From Cyclina sinensis (taxonomy: Eukaryota; Mollusca; Bivalvia; Venerida; Veneridae): a stretch of 64,000 nt of DNA. The stretch lies in assembly GCA_012932295.1 (NCBI GenBank), contig JAAONU010000106.1, positions 1 through 64,000 on the forward strand, in the 5' to 3' direction. This document shows, piece by piece, positions 1-12,051 of this stretch (its first letter is position 1; each line of letters starts with the position of its first letter). The translations under genes were made by a program, and so were the position numbers. The notes under the pieces were generated by a model. That model was not told the DNA's origin. It saw nothing but the letters and a program-made list of their open reading frames with translations, and ran no database searches.

Positions 1-66
1 GATCCCTTACACATGTGAGAGCAGTCCTGTTCATCTGTCATCTGCTTTCGATATTAGGAAATGTAA
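1..66 (+). CDS. B4GALT-family copy A, 3' part of exon 3 (cut by window edge)
   Basis: The first 66 bases encode IPYTCESSPVHLSSAFDIRKC, the same stretch that follows the metal-binding DVD motif in genes B and C of this window. It contains the conserved Cys that pairs with the Cys before DVD in vertebrate beta-4-galactosyltransferases. The exon can end at 66 with a GTAGGC donor at 67, which keeps phase 2 as in copies B and C; a stronger-looking GTAAGT begins at 63 but would shift the phase. The start of the exon lies outside the window. The expected exons 4 (GGVTALS/WGGEDDD) and 5 were not found before the last-exon homologue at 10233, so this copy may be broken or rearranged. The homology is clear; whether the copy is functional is not. 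Confidence 0.7.
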
Positions 67-580
67 GTAGGCAGTTATTACAAACTATCAAACTATAAAA
101 ATGAACAACAACAATTGATACAAATTAACAATACAAATGAAACAATATAGAATACAAACGTTAACATTAAATATTGCAACGTTCCTCATGTCATATTCGT
201 CTGCAAATTATATTGTTAAAATTAAATGTCATGACTATAAGAAAAATAATAATGTATCTTTTATTTAATTTTTTGGCCATAATCTGTTTTTCCTTCTTTT
301 GCTTGATTCATTTTGCTTGTACTATTTCTGTTAGTATGGGAGCAATTTTGCGCTCATAAACATTCAGAATAGAATACATAAAAGCAAGTTTTTTCACATA
401 CTCCAGCCTGAAAATTAGTTTTGATTTCTTTTTAATTTTACAGGTAGTTAACTTGAGCAGAATTATATTTCTTGTTTGAGACATAACCCCGCTGTTTCCT
501 GTTATTTTTTTCAAGAGTACAGATGGCGATCTACAAGAATTTATAAGTAAAAGCCAGCCAAAATGGGTCTTGCTATGGTT
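67..580. other. AT-rich intronic sequence, no gene seen
   Basis: This follows the copy A exon 3 donor. It has no conserved exon and no recognised repeat; short open frames on both strands look random. Confidence 0.5.
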
Positions 581-3500
581 TACAGCCCTGTAATCTATAT
601 GAATTTTTTATAAAAGAAAGAAGATATGTTTTTGATGGATTCACACCTTAAACACATCCCGCAATTACTGCCAATGCTGGCTATCTTTTGCGACATTAGA
701 TTTCGACACTCCCGACAGCTTTACGATAATTGCAAATAAGAAGTCTCACTTCTTCAAACATTGCCATTGTTTGTTTGTATGTCAAAAATGACAATTTTCA
801 AGCAAATTTTCATCCAATTTGCCGTACCACTGCCGTCCCTTTTAACACGCCCATAACTACTAAAAGGTATCTCCAAACGAAAAATTTGACCAGAGTGTTG
901 TGAAAATATTGAACATGTCATAAACACATATCTAATACTCAAACAGCCCAAGAACCACCCTCACACACACACAAAGTCGGATTATTCATTGTGTTCTCTG
1001 TCATTATCAGACACTTCCTGTCTTGATTTACAACTATTAGACCATAATTATATGTGTTATAGTGTTAACAAGTTTACAAATTGTAATATAATATGTTGCC
1101 TGTTGGCAAACAATGGAGTGTTGTGTAACATTTGTTTTTGGACAATATCGTTACTGGCGGCGACAATGAACACACTTCTGATATCTATCTTTTCTGTAAA
1201 GTAAGCAGACCATCTGGAATCGTTCTAATAGAACTCCGTGAAAAAACAAAGGTGTTTTATTTCGCGTATTTCTAATTAACAGTAAGCAAATGGGGTCACT
1301 CCAGAAGGGAATCACTTTCAGGTCGTAGGATGCTAAAATAGTGCCAAAGTAGAATTTTCAGTTTGAAGATGATATGTGCATTTCTGCAAGGAAAAGTTGA
1401 TTTAATTGCCAAACAGTTTTTTTTTTTAACTTCAATGCTTCTTGATGTGTTTGCAGTATTTGCTTTGTATTTTACAGGACTGTTTCTGAGAGTGAATGAA
1501 TCCAGAAGTAGAGGCAGTCCGAATTGTTGGTCGTCCGAGAAGTTGAAATTGACCTAGTAACTGGTTTCAAATGTCTAAGTTGGAGAAACAAAACCCTAAT
1601 GCTGCCACTTCCAGAGGAGTTTCTGAAGATCAATGAATGAACTTGGTGGATTAATAGGCCAAAATTCAGTTTGAATATTAGAATGCCTCCTAGGAATGAC
1701 AGAAAAGTGCCTATTTTACTATATTTTCTATGTGCAAAAAAGTGACCGGAGTGACACCATAATAAGGCATTTTATAATTATTTGTGTTCTTCTACATACA
1801 TCCAAACCTTCGAGGTCTGTTTGAAATTTGAGAATATTACTATTTTTATGAATAAGGGGGCTTTAATTTTTTTCAGCCTTAATCTAGCAATTTTAATTGA
1901 GTTTTGGCAAGAAAGAATATTGGATGGAGAAATAACTTATAATAATTTCAATTATAATCAGTTCGATTTTCAACGTTTAATGCACATATATAAAGAGCAC
2001 TAGAGCGTGAAGAACTCATCTACTGTATTTATAAATTGTTCTTTAAGCAAATGGTTTATTTCTTTATCAACGTTAGAAAACGAAAGATATAAATGTATGC
2101 TGTTGGTAGGTACAATTTTTAAAATAGTAGAAATTAGTAAATACATAAGTTTTTTAGCATTAATCTGTTATTTATGCAGTATCAATAGAAGTTTTTTAAG
2201 ATACGTTAGACGTTTTCTAAATTTAGCATGCTAGCAAGGTGAAAATCTATTATTAGGACACCTCACAATTAAGACTACTTTCGGTAAGAACCGTGACTGT
2301 CCTTAATTGAGGAGTTGTATTGTATTTGATTGTCTAACTGCTTTTTTGACAATAATTTAAAAATATACAAAAGGTCCACGAGCTCCTGAGACCACCTCCC
2401 CTATATAAGTTTCTATTCAAGGGTAGAATATTTTTCACAAAGCATGCAAACTCAAGACACTCAAATTCAAATCACGACTTTTCAAAATCTTATTCTCATG
2501 CAAAAGTTATATATGTATAAAAATTTCATGTAAAGTAGAAATTTCATTTTAGATGAAAACTTTAAACATATTAATTACGAGGGAGTTCACTTAACTTAAG
2601 AAAAAGAATCACTGAAGTCCCGAGAGCAGAACTGATTTTTCCTTTTTCTCATTTATACCCGAAACTTTTGATGTCCAGTAAATAGCAGAAAAAAACTGTC
2701 ACTTAAAAGATTGTATCTGTTACAAAACATCTTGCTTAACGACTTAAACAATCTCTTATCTTGCCCTTTCACGTGACGATTTATACTAGCAGAAATTTTA
2801 AAACCTCGCGAAGATCTTCAAGTTTTTTTATAAATACGGTATTTATTTTCACTCTATCGCCACTCGTGAAATATGATAATTTTCGTACCACGAGATGAAA
2901 ATATATCCCGTATTTATAAAAAAACAAAGCTAGGTATATTTGATTGATGTAGAAAAAAATTTGTAATCGCCGTGTTTTTCCGATAACGGTCCGTTCGGCT
3001 TCGTTGCTGTACATAAACGAATGATGACGTCATCAGAAACAAAATGAGATAATTAGGGTAGGAATAGACAGTTGTAGCACTTACTTTTGAAAATAATTGG
3101 TTTATAGTAAAAACAATGGACACTTCACCGATATAGACAAACATTTTAAGGAGTGTGCATAAAAACTGCATGACAGGTATTCAAAATTCTTATGCTCACT
3201 TTTTGTTGTAATTATTGTTTTGAAATCGATTTCATGTGGTTAAAATATCACACCTTTAGATTGACCGGACATATTGTGCTTTTATTGTAAACTCGAGAAG
3301 AATGCAAATTACAATGCAAATGCTTACAGCTAGCACTATATGTTTTTTCCCTGCATTTTTTATGATCTCTATTCAAAACTTGTTTTAGCTTTTTCTACGA
3401 CATGAACTATATGATTTCGAAAGCACGATTTGATGCGTTTGTACAAATGAAGGTAGTTACCATAAAACGTTTGTTAATCTCTCCACTTGTACGTAAAAGT

Positions 3501-3850
3501 ACTATATCTGCATCCAAACATGAAACAAAACGTTATAACCATTATGAAAGTGATAAATCTAACATAGATAACAGGTAGATGGTCTAAAGATGGTCCATTT
3601 AATTCTTTTTCATAGCCAAGCTTGAGTTTCATTTCCGCCTCATAAATGTCTAGCCAATGACATTGCGTTTTACATCTTTACAAACAGCATGAACGTGGAA
3701 CTTTTCATCTTCGGATACCAACGTCCGACCCGCTCCGTCAATCTCCATTCTTCGGGAGTGTTTAGGTGGATAAGTTCGTATGCTTTAACTTCTACATACT
3801 GACAGTATTGAGATGAATAGTATGATGATTCAGTACTAAGTTCTTGTGGG
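581..3850 (+). repeat. Duplicated block 1, first copy (partner 20089-24899)
   Basis: Long collinear similarity to 20089-24899 is visible by eye, for example the segments beginning 'tacagccctg' (581 and 20089), 'aataaggcattttataatt' (1760s and 20890s), 'cgataacggtccgttcggc' (near 2980 and 24105) and 'agccaagcttgagtttcatt' (near 3615 and 24660). Similarity stops at 'ttcttg' near 3846 and 24898. The second copy carries about 2 kb of extra sequence (about 22040-24010) where this copy has a fold-back at 2823-2926. A third, partial, inverted copy is at about 32060-32400. Short open frames inside are not conserved as proteins. It may be an old transposon or a segmental duplication linked to the gene cluster. 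Confidence 0.8.
2823..2926. repeat. Fold-back palindrome 1
   Basis: The left arm (2823-2860) beginning TTTTTTTATAAATACGG is the near-complement of the right arm ending at 2926. The centre carries CCACTCGTG and CCACGAGATG. It resembles the fold-backs at 52806-52950 and 57066-57149, which also contain CACTCGTG. Confidence 0.65.
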
Positions 3851-5370
3851 TATTTTACCGTCAACGGACATTTCTACCCTCCCTTGATTTCATATTTGCA
3901 TTGTTCAAGTTTAAAAAGTATTAATAGGATGCAGCAATGTGCTTTCAAAGTAACATCTTGAAAAACACTAAATGCTTTAATGATTTCAAATCCTAAATTC
4001 AAAGGGGCTTGAATGTGAAAACGAATAACAAAATTATAGCACGTGATACAGTAGAAGCATTTTTAAGAGATATTTCATAAAGATTGTAGTGTAATTAGGG
4101 AAAATATATGACTATCAAAACTGACAGCTAAAGGTTTGCGGCTATGGTGAGTGAATATTTAGTCAGACTGTACGAATAGGGGTAAAGGTAAGGTCAGACT
4201 GCGCAGATGTGGGTTAAGGTAATGTCAGCTGCACTGATGTGTGTAAAGGTAAAGTTAAACTTCACTGATGTAGGTAAAGGTAAAGTCAGACTGCACTGAT
4301 GTGGGTAAAGGTAAAGTCAGATTGCACTGATGTGTGTAAAGGAAAAGTAATACTTCACTGACGTAGGTAAATGTAAAGTCAGACTGCACTATGTGGGTAA
4401 AGGTAATGTCAGCTTCACTTATGTGGGTAAAGGTTAAGTCAGCTACACTGATGTAGGTAAATTTAAAGTCAGCTGCACTGATGAAGAAAAAGGTAAAATC
4501 AGCTGCACTGATGTGGCTAAAGGTAAAGTCAGCTGCACTGATGTGGGTAAAGGTTAAGTCAGCTGCACTGATGTGGGTAAAGATAAAGTCAGCTGCACTG
4601 ATGTAGGTAAAGGTAAAGTCAGACTGCACTGATTTAGGTAAAGGAAAAGTCAGACTGCACTGATGTAGGTAAAGGTAAAGTCAGCTGCACTGATGAAGGT
4701 AAAGGTAAAGTCAGACTGCACTGATGTAGGTAAAGTCAGACTGCACTAATGTGGGTAAAGGTAAAGTCAGACTGCACTAATGTGGGTAAAGGTTAAGTCA
4801 GCTGCACTGATGTAGGTAAAGGTTAAGTCAGACTGCACTGATGTAGGTAAAAGTAAAGTCAGACTGTAATTATGTAGGTAAAGGTAAAGTCAGCTGCACT
4901 GAAGTGGGTAAAGGTAAAGTCAGTCTACATAATGACAGTATTAAGATGAATAGTATGATGATTCAGTACTAAGTTCTTGGGGGTATTTTACCGTCAACGG
5001 ACATTGATTTCATATTTGCATTGTTCAAGTTTAAAAAGTATTAATAGGATGCAGCAATGTGCTTTCAAAGTAACATCTTGAAAAACACTAAATGCTTTAA
5101 TGATTTCAAATCCTAAATTCAAAGGGGCTTAAATGTGAAAACGAATATCAAAATTATAGCACTTGATACAGTAGAAGCATTTTTAAGAGATTTTTCATAA
5201 AGATTGTAGTGTAATTAAGGAAAATATATGACTATCAAAACTGACAGCTAAAGGTTTGCGGCTATGGTGAGTGAATATTTAGTCAGACTGTACGAATAGG
5301 GGTAAAGGTAAGGTCAGACTGCGCAGATGTTGGTTAAGGTAATGTCAGCTGCACTGATGTGTGTAAAGGT
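3797..5370 (+). repeat. 1.13-kb internal tandem duplication including minisatellite
   Basis: The non-satellite stretch 3801-4160 (starting 'gacagtattg') recurs at 4934-5290 with few differences, including the same 'aggatgcagcaatgtgcttt' and 'gctatggtgagtgaatattt' segments, and each copy is followed by the 31-bp array. The offset is about 1133 bases. The second copy lacks a short 'tctaccctccc' segment near 3874. Confidence 0.85.
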
Positions 5371-6118
5371 AAAGTTAAACTTCACTGATGTAAGTAAAGG
5401 TAAAGTCAGAATGCACTGATGTGGGTAAAGGTAATGTCAGCTTCACTGATGTGGGTAAAGGTAAAGTCAGACTGCACTGATGTGGGTAAAGGTAAAGTCA
5501 GATTGCACTGATGTGGGTAAAGGTAAAGTCAGACTGCACTGATGTTGGTAAAGGTAAAGTCAGACTGCACTGATGTGGGTGAAGGCAATGTCAGCTTCAC
5601 TGATGTGGGTAAAGGTAAAGTCAGACTGCACTGATGTAGGTTAAAGGTAAAGTCAGACTGCACTGATGTGTGTAAATTAAAGTTAAACTTCACTGATGTA
5701 GGTAAAGGTAAAGTCAGACTGCACTGATGTGGGTAAAGGTAAAGTCAGACTGCACTGATGTGGGTAAAGGTAAAGTCAGATTGCACTGATGTGGGTAAAG
5801 GTAAAGTCAGACTGCACTGATGTTGGTAAAGGTAAAGTCAGACTGCACTGATGTGGGTGAAGGCAATGTCAGCTTCACTGATGTGGGTAAAGGTAAAGTC
5901 AGACTGCACTGATGTAGGTTAAAGGTAAAGTCAGACTGCACTGATGTGTGTAAATTAAAGTTAAACTTCACTGATGTAGGTAAAGGTAAAGTCAGACTGC
6001 ACTGGTGTGGGTAAAGGTAAAGTCAGACTGCACTGATGTGTGTAAAGGTAAAGGTAAACTTCACTGATGTAGGTAAAGGTAAAGTCAGACTGCACTGATG
6101 TGGGTAAATCTAAAGTCA
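4160..6118 (+). repeat. 31-bp (30/31) minisatellite, copy A locus
   Basis: The array is made of units like GTCAGACTGCACTGATGTGG followed by GTAAAGGTAAA (31 bases), with a 30-base form lacking one A after GTCAG. It has two blocks (about 4160-4925 and 5281-6118) split by duplicated flank. The second block has a higher-order repeat of 278 bases (the 'gaaggcaatg' variant at 5581 recurs at 5859). The same unit fills intron 3 of gene B, and both arrays end in the same flank ('tttacttctgacc', 6120 and 28520), so this was probably intron 3 of copy A. The 124-codon open frame on the minus strand here is only a readthrough of the repeat. Confidence 0.9.
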
Positions 6119-6221
6119 GATTTACTTCTGACCAAAAAATGTGTCTCCATATCGCATCTAATAAGAAGAAAAATGGTACAGTTTGAAAGAGCTTACATCT
6201 CTATGCATTTTGTGTCAAAAA

Positions 6222-8748
6222 AGAAGATCCCCAATTCTTTCGAGTAGAATAAAAGAAATAGATTTCTGACATATAGAAGTATACAGCTTCCGTCTAGAGA
6301 GGAGAAATAATAAAAAGGGGAAATAATAAACTACTCTTTGAATATGGTTCAATATTACTGCCTTATGGAGGAGAATACCACCAAACACAAATAAAAATGT
6401 TAATTTTTACTGTAATACCAACGTTTTGCAATGAGGCTTCATCAGGGTATGAAACAAAAACAATAATGATAACGGAATGACGTAACGTCCCTGTACAATA
6501 AGCGGGGTGGTGCCAAAAGATTAACATACATTTGCAAAGGACGCAATGATAAAATACTGCATAAATAATAGTTAAGAAGTAAGGGCTGCATAACTGAAAA
6601 TATTGTATTAAATAATAATGAGTATCGGATCATTATAGATACAACGAATTCCTATAGAGTGCGTATATAAAAAAATATTTATATATATTTTTTAATATTA
6701 CTGCCATTACATTTGATAACGCTCCTGGTGCTAAACTGACACGGTAAGGGAAGCATCACTACGCTGATTTTGAAGCAATTTCAACGCAGAGTTAATTTCC
6801 TTATCATAGCAGAAACCGCTGAGAATGAGCTGATTATACATGTAAAAATAATTATTTTTGTACTTCATATTTTCTTTTTTGTTTTGGCTTTTAAATCGCT
6901 TTAAATGAAAATGCTGAATTTTGAAGTGACAATAGTTTATTTTCTCCTAGCCATTATCAAGTGAAATCACGATTTACTTTCAAAAAGTGTCTGTCATGCG
7001 TGAAGTTGTTTTGCAGCAAAACAACACAATGGAAAAAAAATTTGGAACTGAAATACATGCAGTTCTATAAAAACCGTCAAAGAAATCCTTCATAAGCCTG
7101 GATTTATTCAGTCAGTTAGAATGGAAGTCAGGTTCTAATACAGACAAATTCGTTTGGTTGATGGTTAGATGAATAAATGAACAGCAAATGCTTTGTTTTT
7201 ATGGATAAAATTATGAAAGAATAAAAGGAAAAGAAAGAACTAAAGGAACAAAGAAAGGACAGAAAAAATACCAAGAAAGAAAGAAAGAAAAAATAAACAA
7301 AATTTGAAAACAGTATCTGTGTGTCAAGCTTATTTGTTTGTGATCTTAAGAAGATAAGAACTAATTAGTGTTGGCAATATTTCAACTCGCATTTACATGT
7401 ATGTAAATTCATTATTCTTATTGTAGCACAGAATATTTCTTAAAGACAAGCTTGTCTTTATTTTAGTGTACATCTGTAGTCCTTTATTACTTTCATGGAG
7501 GCGAAAAATTCTTCTTTTTGTTAGACAGAAATTACATCAGTTTATTGAGGAATGGGTTTTGAATTAAAAGAAATCAATACACGACATATGAACAAACTTC
7601 ATGTCTATGACTTAGACTGTCATAAAAGACAAGACATTGGAATCTCATTTTAGAATTCTCTTATTACAGACAAAGACCACCTAGCCGTCTATAAGAATAA
7701 AATGCTTATGTGAGATAATAACTAAATCTCTGTCCGAAGATTCTAGAAAGAAACAAACAGAAACAAAACAAAAAGAAGATTCTTGTTTTTCTTTAGCCTT
7801 CACTCGGGTTTTGGCAATTGCTATTGCAAATACAAACGCAGACCTGCACTGTTTGGTGGAAGTCACCCGTTTAACATCGGTTATCTAATGGTTAAACTTT
7901 TGAAAAATCTACTTGTGAGAATCTTTGAGAGCTACATGTTAAATTTTTGACAGGAAACATCATAAAGAGGTTTATCCTTAGGATCAGTGAAATACAAACT
8001 TAAAATCATCTTGTCTGATATTGTAAGGCTGTTTGTAACTTTGAAATCTAGAGTTTTGATATTGGCATGAAGCATCAGCGAGAGTTCCTGAACCAAGACT
8101 ATATCATATGGTGTGGTTCCAATCACAACTCTGGTGGTCATAATAACGCAAAAGAAATAACTTTCTTTCAAACTACGACTAGATCCTATATGTTTTGAAT
8201 GGACCGTCATCCGGTGTTTTTACCAAATCGTTTCAATCCTTGACCTTTTTCGTGAAAAACGGAGATAGGTAAGTAACAATTTCACTGTTTCAAAATGGAA
8301 ATACTTTATTGTTTATTAACAATTTAAAAATAAAGGAAGGAAAAGAAAAAAGGGAAACATGATTCTTTTGCATAAAAAAGAACTGCTTTTATGTTGTTAT
8401 GACACTTATAAGACAGTTAAATGTATTAAACATGTTGCAAGACACTTTAATCATATTTCTTTCAATCTCTTATGATGTTTTTACGCCAATTAGGAAACAA
8501 GTTTAAAAATGTTGCTCGGCTAATTTTTTACACAATATTTATAAAGGAATATCCTTTGATCAGCCTGTTCAGAAAGTCAAAAACCAATCCAGTAACATCA
8601 TTGTTGCCAACCAACTTCTTTTACATGGTCATTTTAGCTCATTTTAGGAAGTTAAAGAGGAAAAATGATAGAGAAGTTTGTTCATGGTATATAATTCGTG
8701 AATTGTAAATGTAATGAGAGATGAAATATTAACTGCCGGAGTCATTGA
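6222..8748 (+). repeat. Duplicated block 2, first copy (partner 33727-38414)
   Basis: Collinear similarity to 33727-35000 and 37640-38414 is obvious: 'gaagatccc.aattctttcg' near the left end, 'aggcttcatcagggtatga' at 6433 (33944 in the partner), 'ggatcagtgaaatacaaact' at 7981, and the right end at 'actgccggagtcatt' (8748 and 38414). The partner carries about 2.6 kb of inserted sequence. No conserved protein was found. The ends do not form an obvious inverted repeat, so a simple transposon is not shown. Confidence 0.8.
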
Positions 8749-10232
8749 ATTTATAAGAAAATCTATGACTGAATGATGTCTACAATTGTTCTACATTGAA
8801 CATAAATCTTAGCATCAGTGGTCCCTATAAACTCTGCTTCAACGCTTCTGTTGACATTGCAGGATATTGTACAGTAACCTTACAGTTATCAGGTATTCAC
8901 CGGAAGTAGCACGCTACAAAATGTTAGTTCACGCAAAGGACAACGGAAATAATGATAGGTAAATCACCTTACGAAATGTGTGTGTGCGTGTGTTCGTGTG
9001 CGTCTGTATCACGACAGGTAAACCATGCAATTGTTCTTTATATACAGTCAAGTGTGTCAATCTTTTTATTGAACTCGTCTGGATCGAAACTAGGGTATAC
9101 ATAACAACATTTCTCAATTTCTCGGCTTGTGTAAGGATAGCTAGATTCTGCAAAGAACTGATAAAAATGTACATTTGTTTTTTTTTTAGATTGCCTGTTG
9201 TTTTCCCGTTTCAGGACATTTTGATATCTTCCCGGTTCAAAAACGTTATAAGTGTAAATTTATAATTGTGCACTTAGAAGCTTTTTTTACACTGGAACAT
9301 CAAATTATGATCCGAATATAGAATATATAGATGTCCCAGTGCAAAAAAAAAACTTGTAAGTGTAATATTATAAGGTAGTACTTACAACCTTTTTTAACCG
9401 GGAGAATGTCAAGAATATATATAATTATTGCTGACATTGTGTTTCATTTGTATTTCATGTTCATTACGTGTAATCAGTGTTCCAGAGCTTAACAAATGCA
9501 ATAAGAGAAAACTTCTCACTTCAGTTTTATCACAGTTAATATCAAAATAAGATTTTTCTAAAGACTTTAAATAAAACCATTTAAACAGATGTTGCGCTAT
9601 ATTAACACCAAATGAAATAAGTTTTTTTTCTTTTATAGAGAACAATAACAATTATCCAAACAAAAAAAATGACATACATCTACAGTTTTCAACAATTTTT
9701 TACTTTTACTGTTAGTTTTCTACAGTGTGGCATACAACTGTTATGGCTGGACTAAAAAGTTAAAGCGAAGGCAAGAGAATATATATATATATATATATAT
9801 ATCAAACTGCAATCGTATAGTTCTGTCAAAGATATGTAGACATATTATTTACTCAGTATTGTTTTGTTCCAGTAAACGGTAACAGATTATTGTAAGAAAA
9901 AAGTCTTTTATTTTTCTTGCCCTTTGTCTTGAGATGTCCTTTGTTTGAGGTTAAGACAGGTTATCCAGACTCAGCCATAACAATCAAATGGGTATCTACC
10001 TGGAAATATAAAAACAAGGTATGAGAAAACGGGCAGGGTGGTTGAGGTAGCAGTTTTTGTTCAAAAATATATATGGCCGTTGTTTTAAGTGAAAGCTGAT
10101 TGATTTGTGTCTTTTGTAATAAGTACCCATTTAAATCGTTTCTGTTCAGCGTATATTGATTTGTCGTGATGTGTTAAAATATTTAGATTTCAACTACAGT
10201 ACTTTTTAAAATGATTTTATTTTCTGTCCAAG
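8749..10232. other. AT-rich stretch before the copy A last exon
   Basis: No exon 4 or exon 5 of the B4GALT gene was found here on either strand. It contains an (AT)n run at about 9779-9802 and T/A-rich tracts, otherwise nothing recognised. Confidence 0.5.
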
Positions 10233-10776
10233 GTTTATGCTGCTCAGGACGGTGAAAGCAAGGCGGTTGACAGATGGTCTTTCAAGTCTGAAATATAAAT
10301 TAGAAAAAATAGAATTTCGACCACTTTATTCATGTATTCTGGTCAGTGTGAATGAAACAGAACTACTTGATGCAGAGCCAATACATAAAATGGCATTAAT
10401 GAATTTAAAACGCAAAGCTGTGTTATTCAAGCCGAAAAGTCAGTTTGCAAAAGCAAGTGAAAAAGTTCAAGTAAATGTAGTGCAGAATGACACTAAAGTC
10501 AAAAGAAATGCTGGCGGAAGCCAAAAAGCGCCTAAACAGATCAGTGGAAATAAAACCAAAAAGGTTGACAAAGTTGATATATCTTCAGGAAACGTGAAAA
10601 AAGTAGATGTGAAAGAAAAAATAGCAAACATTCCAAAGAAAAAACCAAGTGTTCCAAATCCGCCTATAAAACATCATGTTAAAAGTTCCGTTGCTAAATG
10701 CAGGAATCCAACAATTATAAGCTGGATTCCAAGAGAATTTAAAAAAAACTTAATCAATTTGACACTTTACCTGTAA
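10233..10776 (+). CDS. B4GALT-family copy A, terminal exon with Lys-rich tail
   Basis: After an acceptor AG at 10231-10232 the frame opens with FMLLRTVKARRLTDGLSSLK and continues to CILVSVNETELLDAEPIHK. This aligns residue for residue with the last exons of genes B (LLLFETIVARYKTDGLSSLK) and C, with the same phase (one base completing a split codon), so it is the B4GALT C-terminal segment (DGLNSL motif of the family). Genes B and C end about 30-35 residues after EPIHK/EPIYK. Here the frame continues about 130 residues rich in Lys, Val, Asn and Pro, unlike any B4GALT tail I know. It stops at 10774. Just before that, in an A8 run (10741-10748), another frame opens and continues Lys/Gln-rich to about 10931; a third frame runs on to about 11080. 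This suggests a homopolymer frameshift or decay. With exons 4 and 5 not found upstream, the functional status of the copy is uncertain. Confidence 0.65.
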
Positions 10777-11080
10777 TGGTACCAAATCATGTCAGAAAGA
10801 GAAAGCCTCTGGTGCAACAGAAAATTGCAAACAAAAAGGCAGCTCAAATACAAGCGAAAAAAAGATCTCGAAACACACCGAATCATTTGAAAGCCCAGCA
10901 AAGTGCAAAAAAAACGTCAGTCATGAAAACGTGAAAAGTGCACACGTGAATTCTATAGGTCAAATCAACGTGGACATTCCAGCCAGTGAGAAAGTCAAAA
11001 TGGTAAATGATCACATTCCGAAAGCAGACACTTCAAATATTGACAAACAAATTCACAATGACTCAGTACACAGATAACAG

Positions 11081-12050
11081 AGAGTGTGTTAGACAAGTGT
11101 TTAAAGTTGAAACGCAGTAAGAACCAGTTTATATACATAGGCAGTCAATTTGTAGTTTAACTTAAATAATTCAAGCAAATATATTACAGCAATATATTAC
11201 AAAATTTTGGACACTTTATCAGTTTATATAAGGTATGTTTTATTTATGTCACAGATTGGTTGTTTGTACATTGTCTTATGTTGATGTTTTGTTTTATCAC
11301 TGTTATCATTGGCCTTGTTTTGTGTAAAATGCAAACGTTCATAGAGGAGCTGACAATTAACATCATGTTCTTAGGATAAACTGTGAAGAGATTTGAATCG
11401 ACAGCTCTCTCAGTGCTTCGGTTAGTATAGCATAATAGGGTGCAGCACCTGGACCCTTTTACTTGTCATCCAGCTCTTTTCTGTGGCACCCTGTAGATTT
11501 TATGAGTAAATAAGCATTAGTCTTCAATCATAAGGCACCAATAGCTTAAAAGAAGTGAAAACATCTCTACATATGAATTAGAAATGGAAAATGATCCATA
11601 ATCAATACATGTGAGAATGCCCTTTTGCTGTTCTTATGTTTTCAAGTGGCCTTTTCCTAGCTACTTGCCTGTTTTATGAATACTAGATAGGGCATTGTAT
11701 CTTATTATAGCTTACAATTTAATGAGCAGGTATGTCCGAATTTTCTTGTATTTGCTTAATCTAGACGTCCAAGGTGGCTCATATCTTTTATTTTGTTCAA
11801 AATCAGTTTTGCTAATTTTCACATTTTAATATATGACGTTTTTCTTTTAACTTTTTTTTTCATTATTTGTTCATAAAATGCTTAACACTGTAGTAATTAT
11901 TAGATGCTTCTAAATATCGAATTATTTGACTGTGATACTGTTAAAATAAAATGGTTGGGAAGAAATAGTCGCAATTTGTTACATTGTATCAAAAGCTCTT
12001 CTTCGATGTGATTTAGTTGACTTTCATTAATTGGAAAAAATATAACTATT
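11081..12050. other. AT-rich region, possible 3' UTR then no gene
   Basis: No conserved open frame. Sequence directly after the copy A tail could be 3' UTR, but no clear polyadenylation signal was assigned. Confidence 0.4.
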
Positions 12051-12051
12051 A

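Noticed and set aside
63..68. GTAAGT as the exon 3 donor of copy A
   Set aside because: It would give phase 1, unlike the phase 2 of genes B and C; the GT at 67 keeps the phase, though the choice is not certain.
4255..4629. 124-codon minus-strand open frame with a repeated HISAADFTFT-like peptide
   Set aside because: It is the 30-base form of the minisatellite read in frame; no start context, splice or family support.
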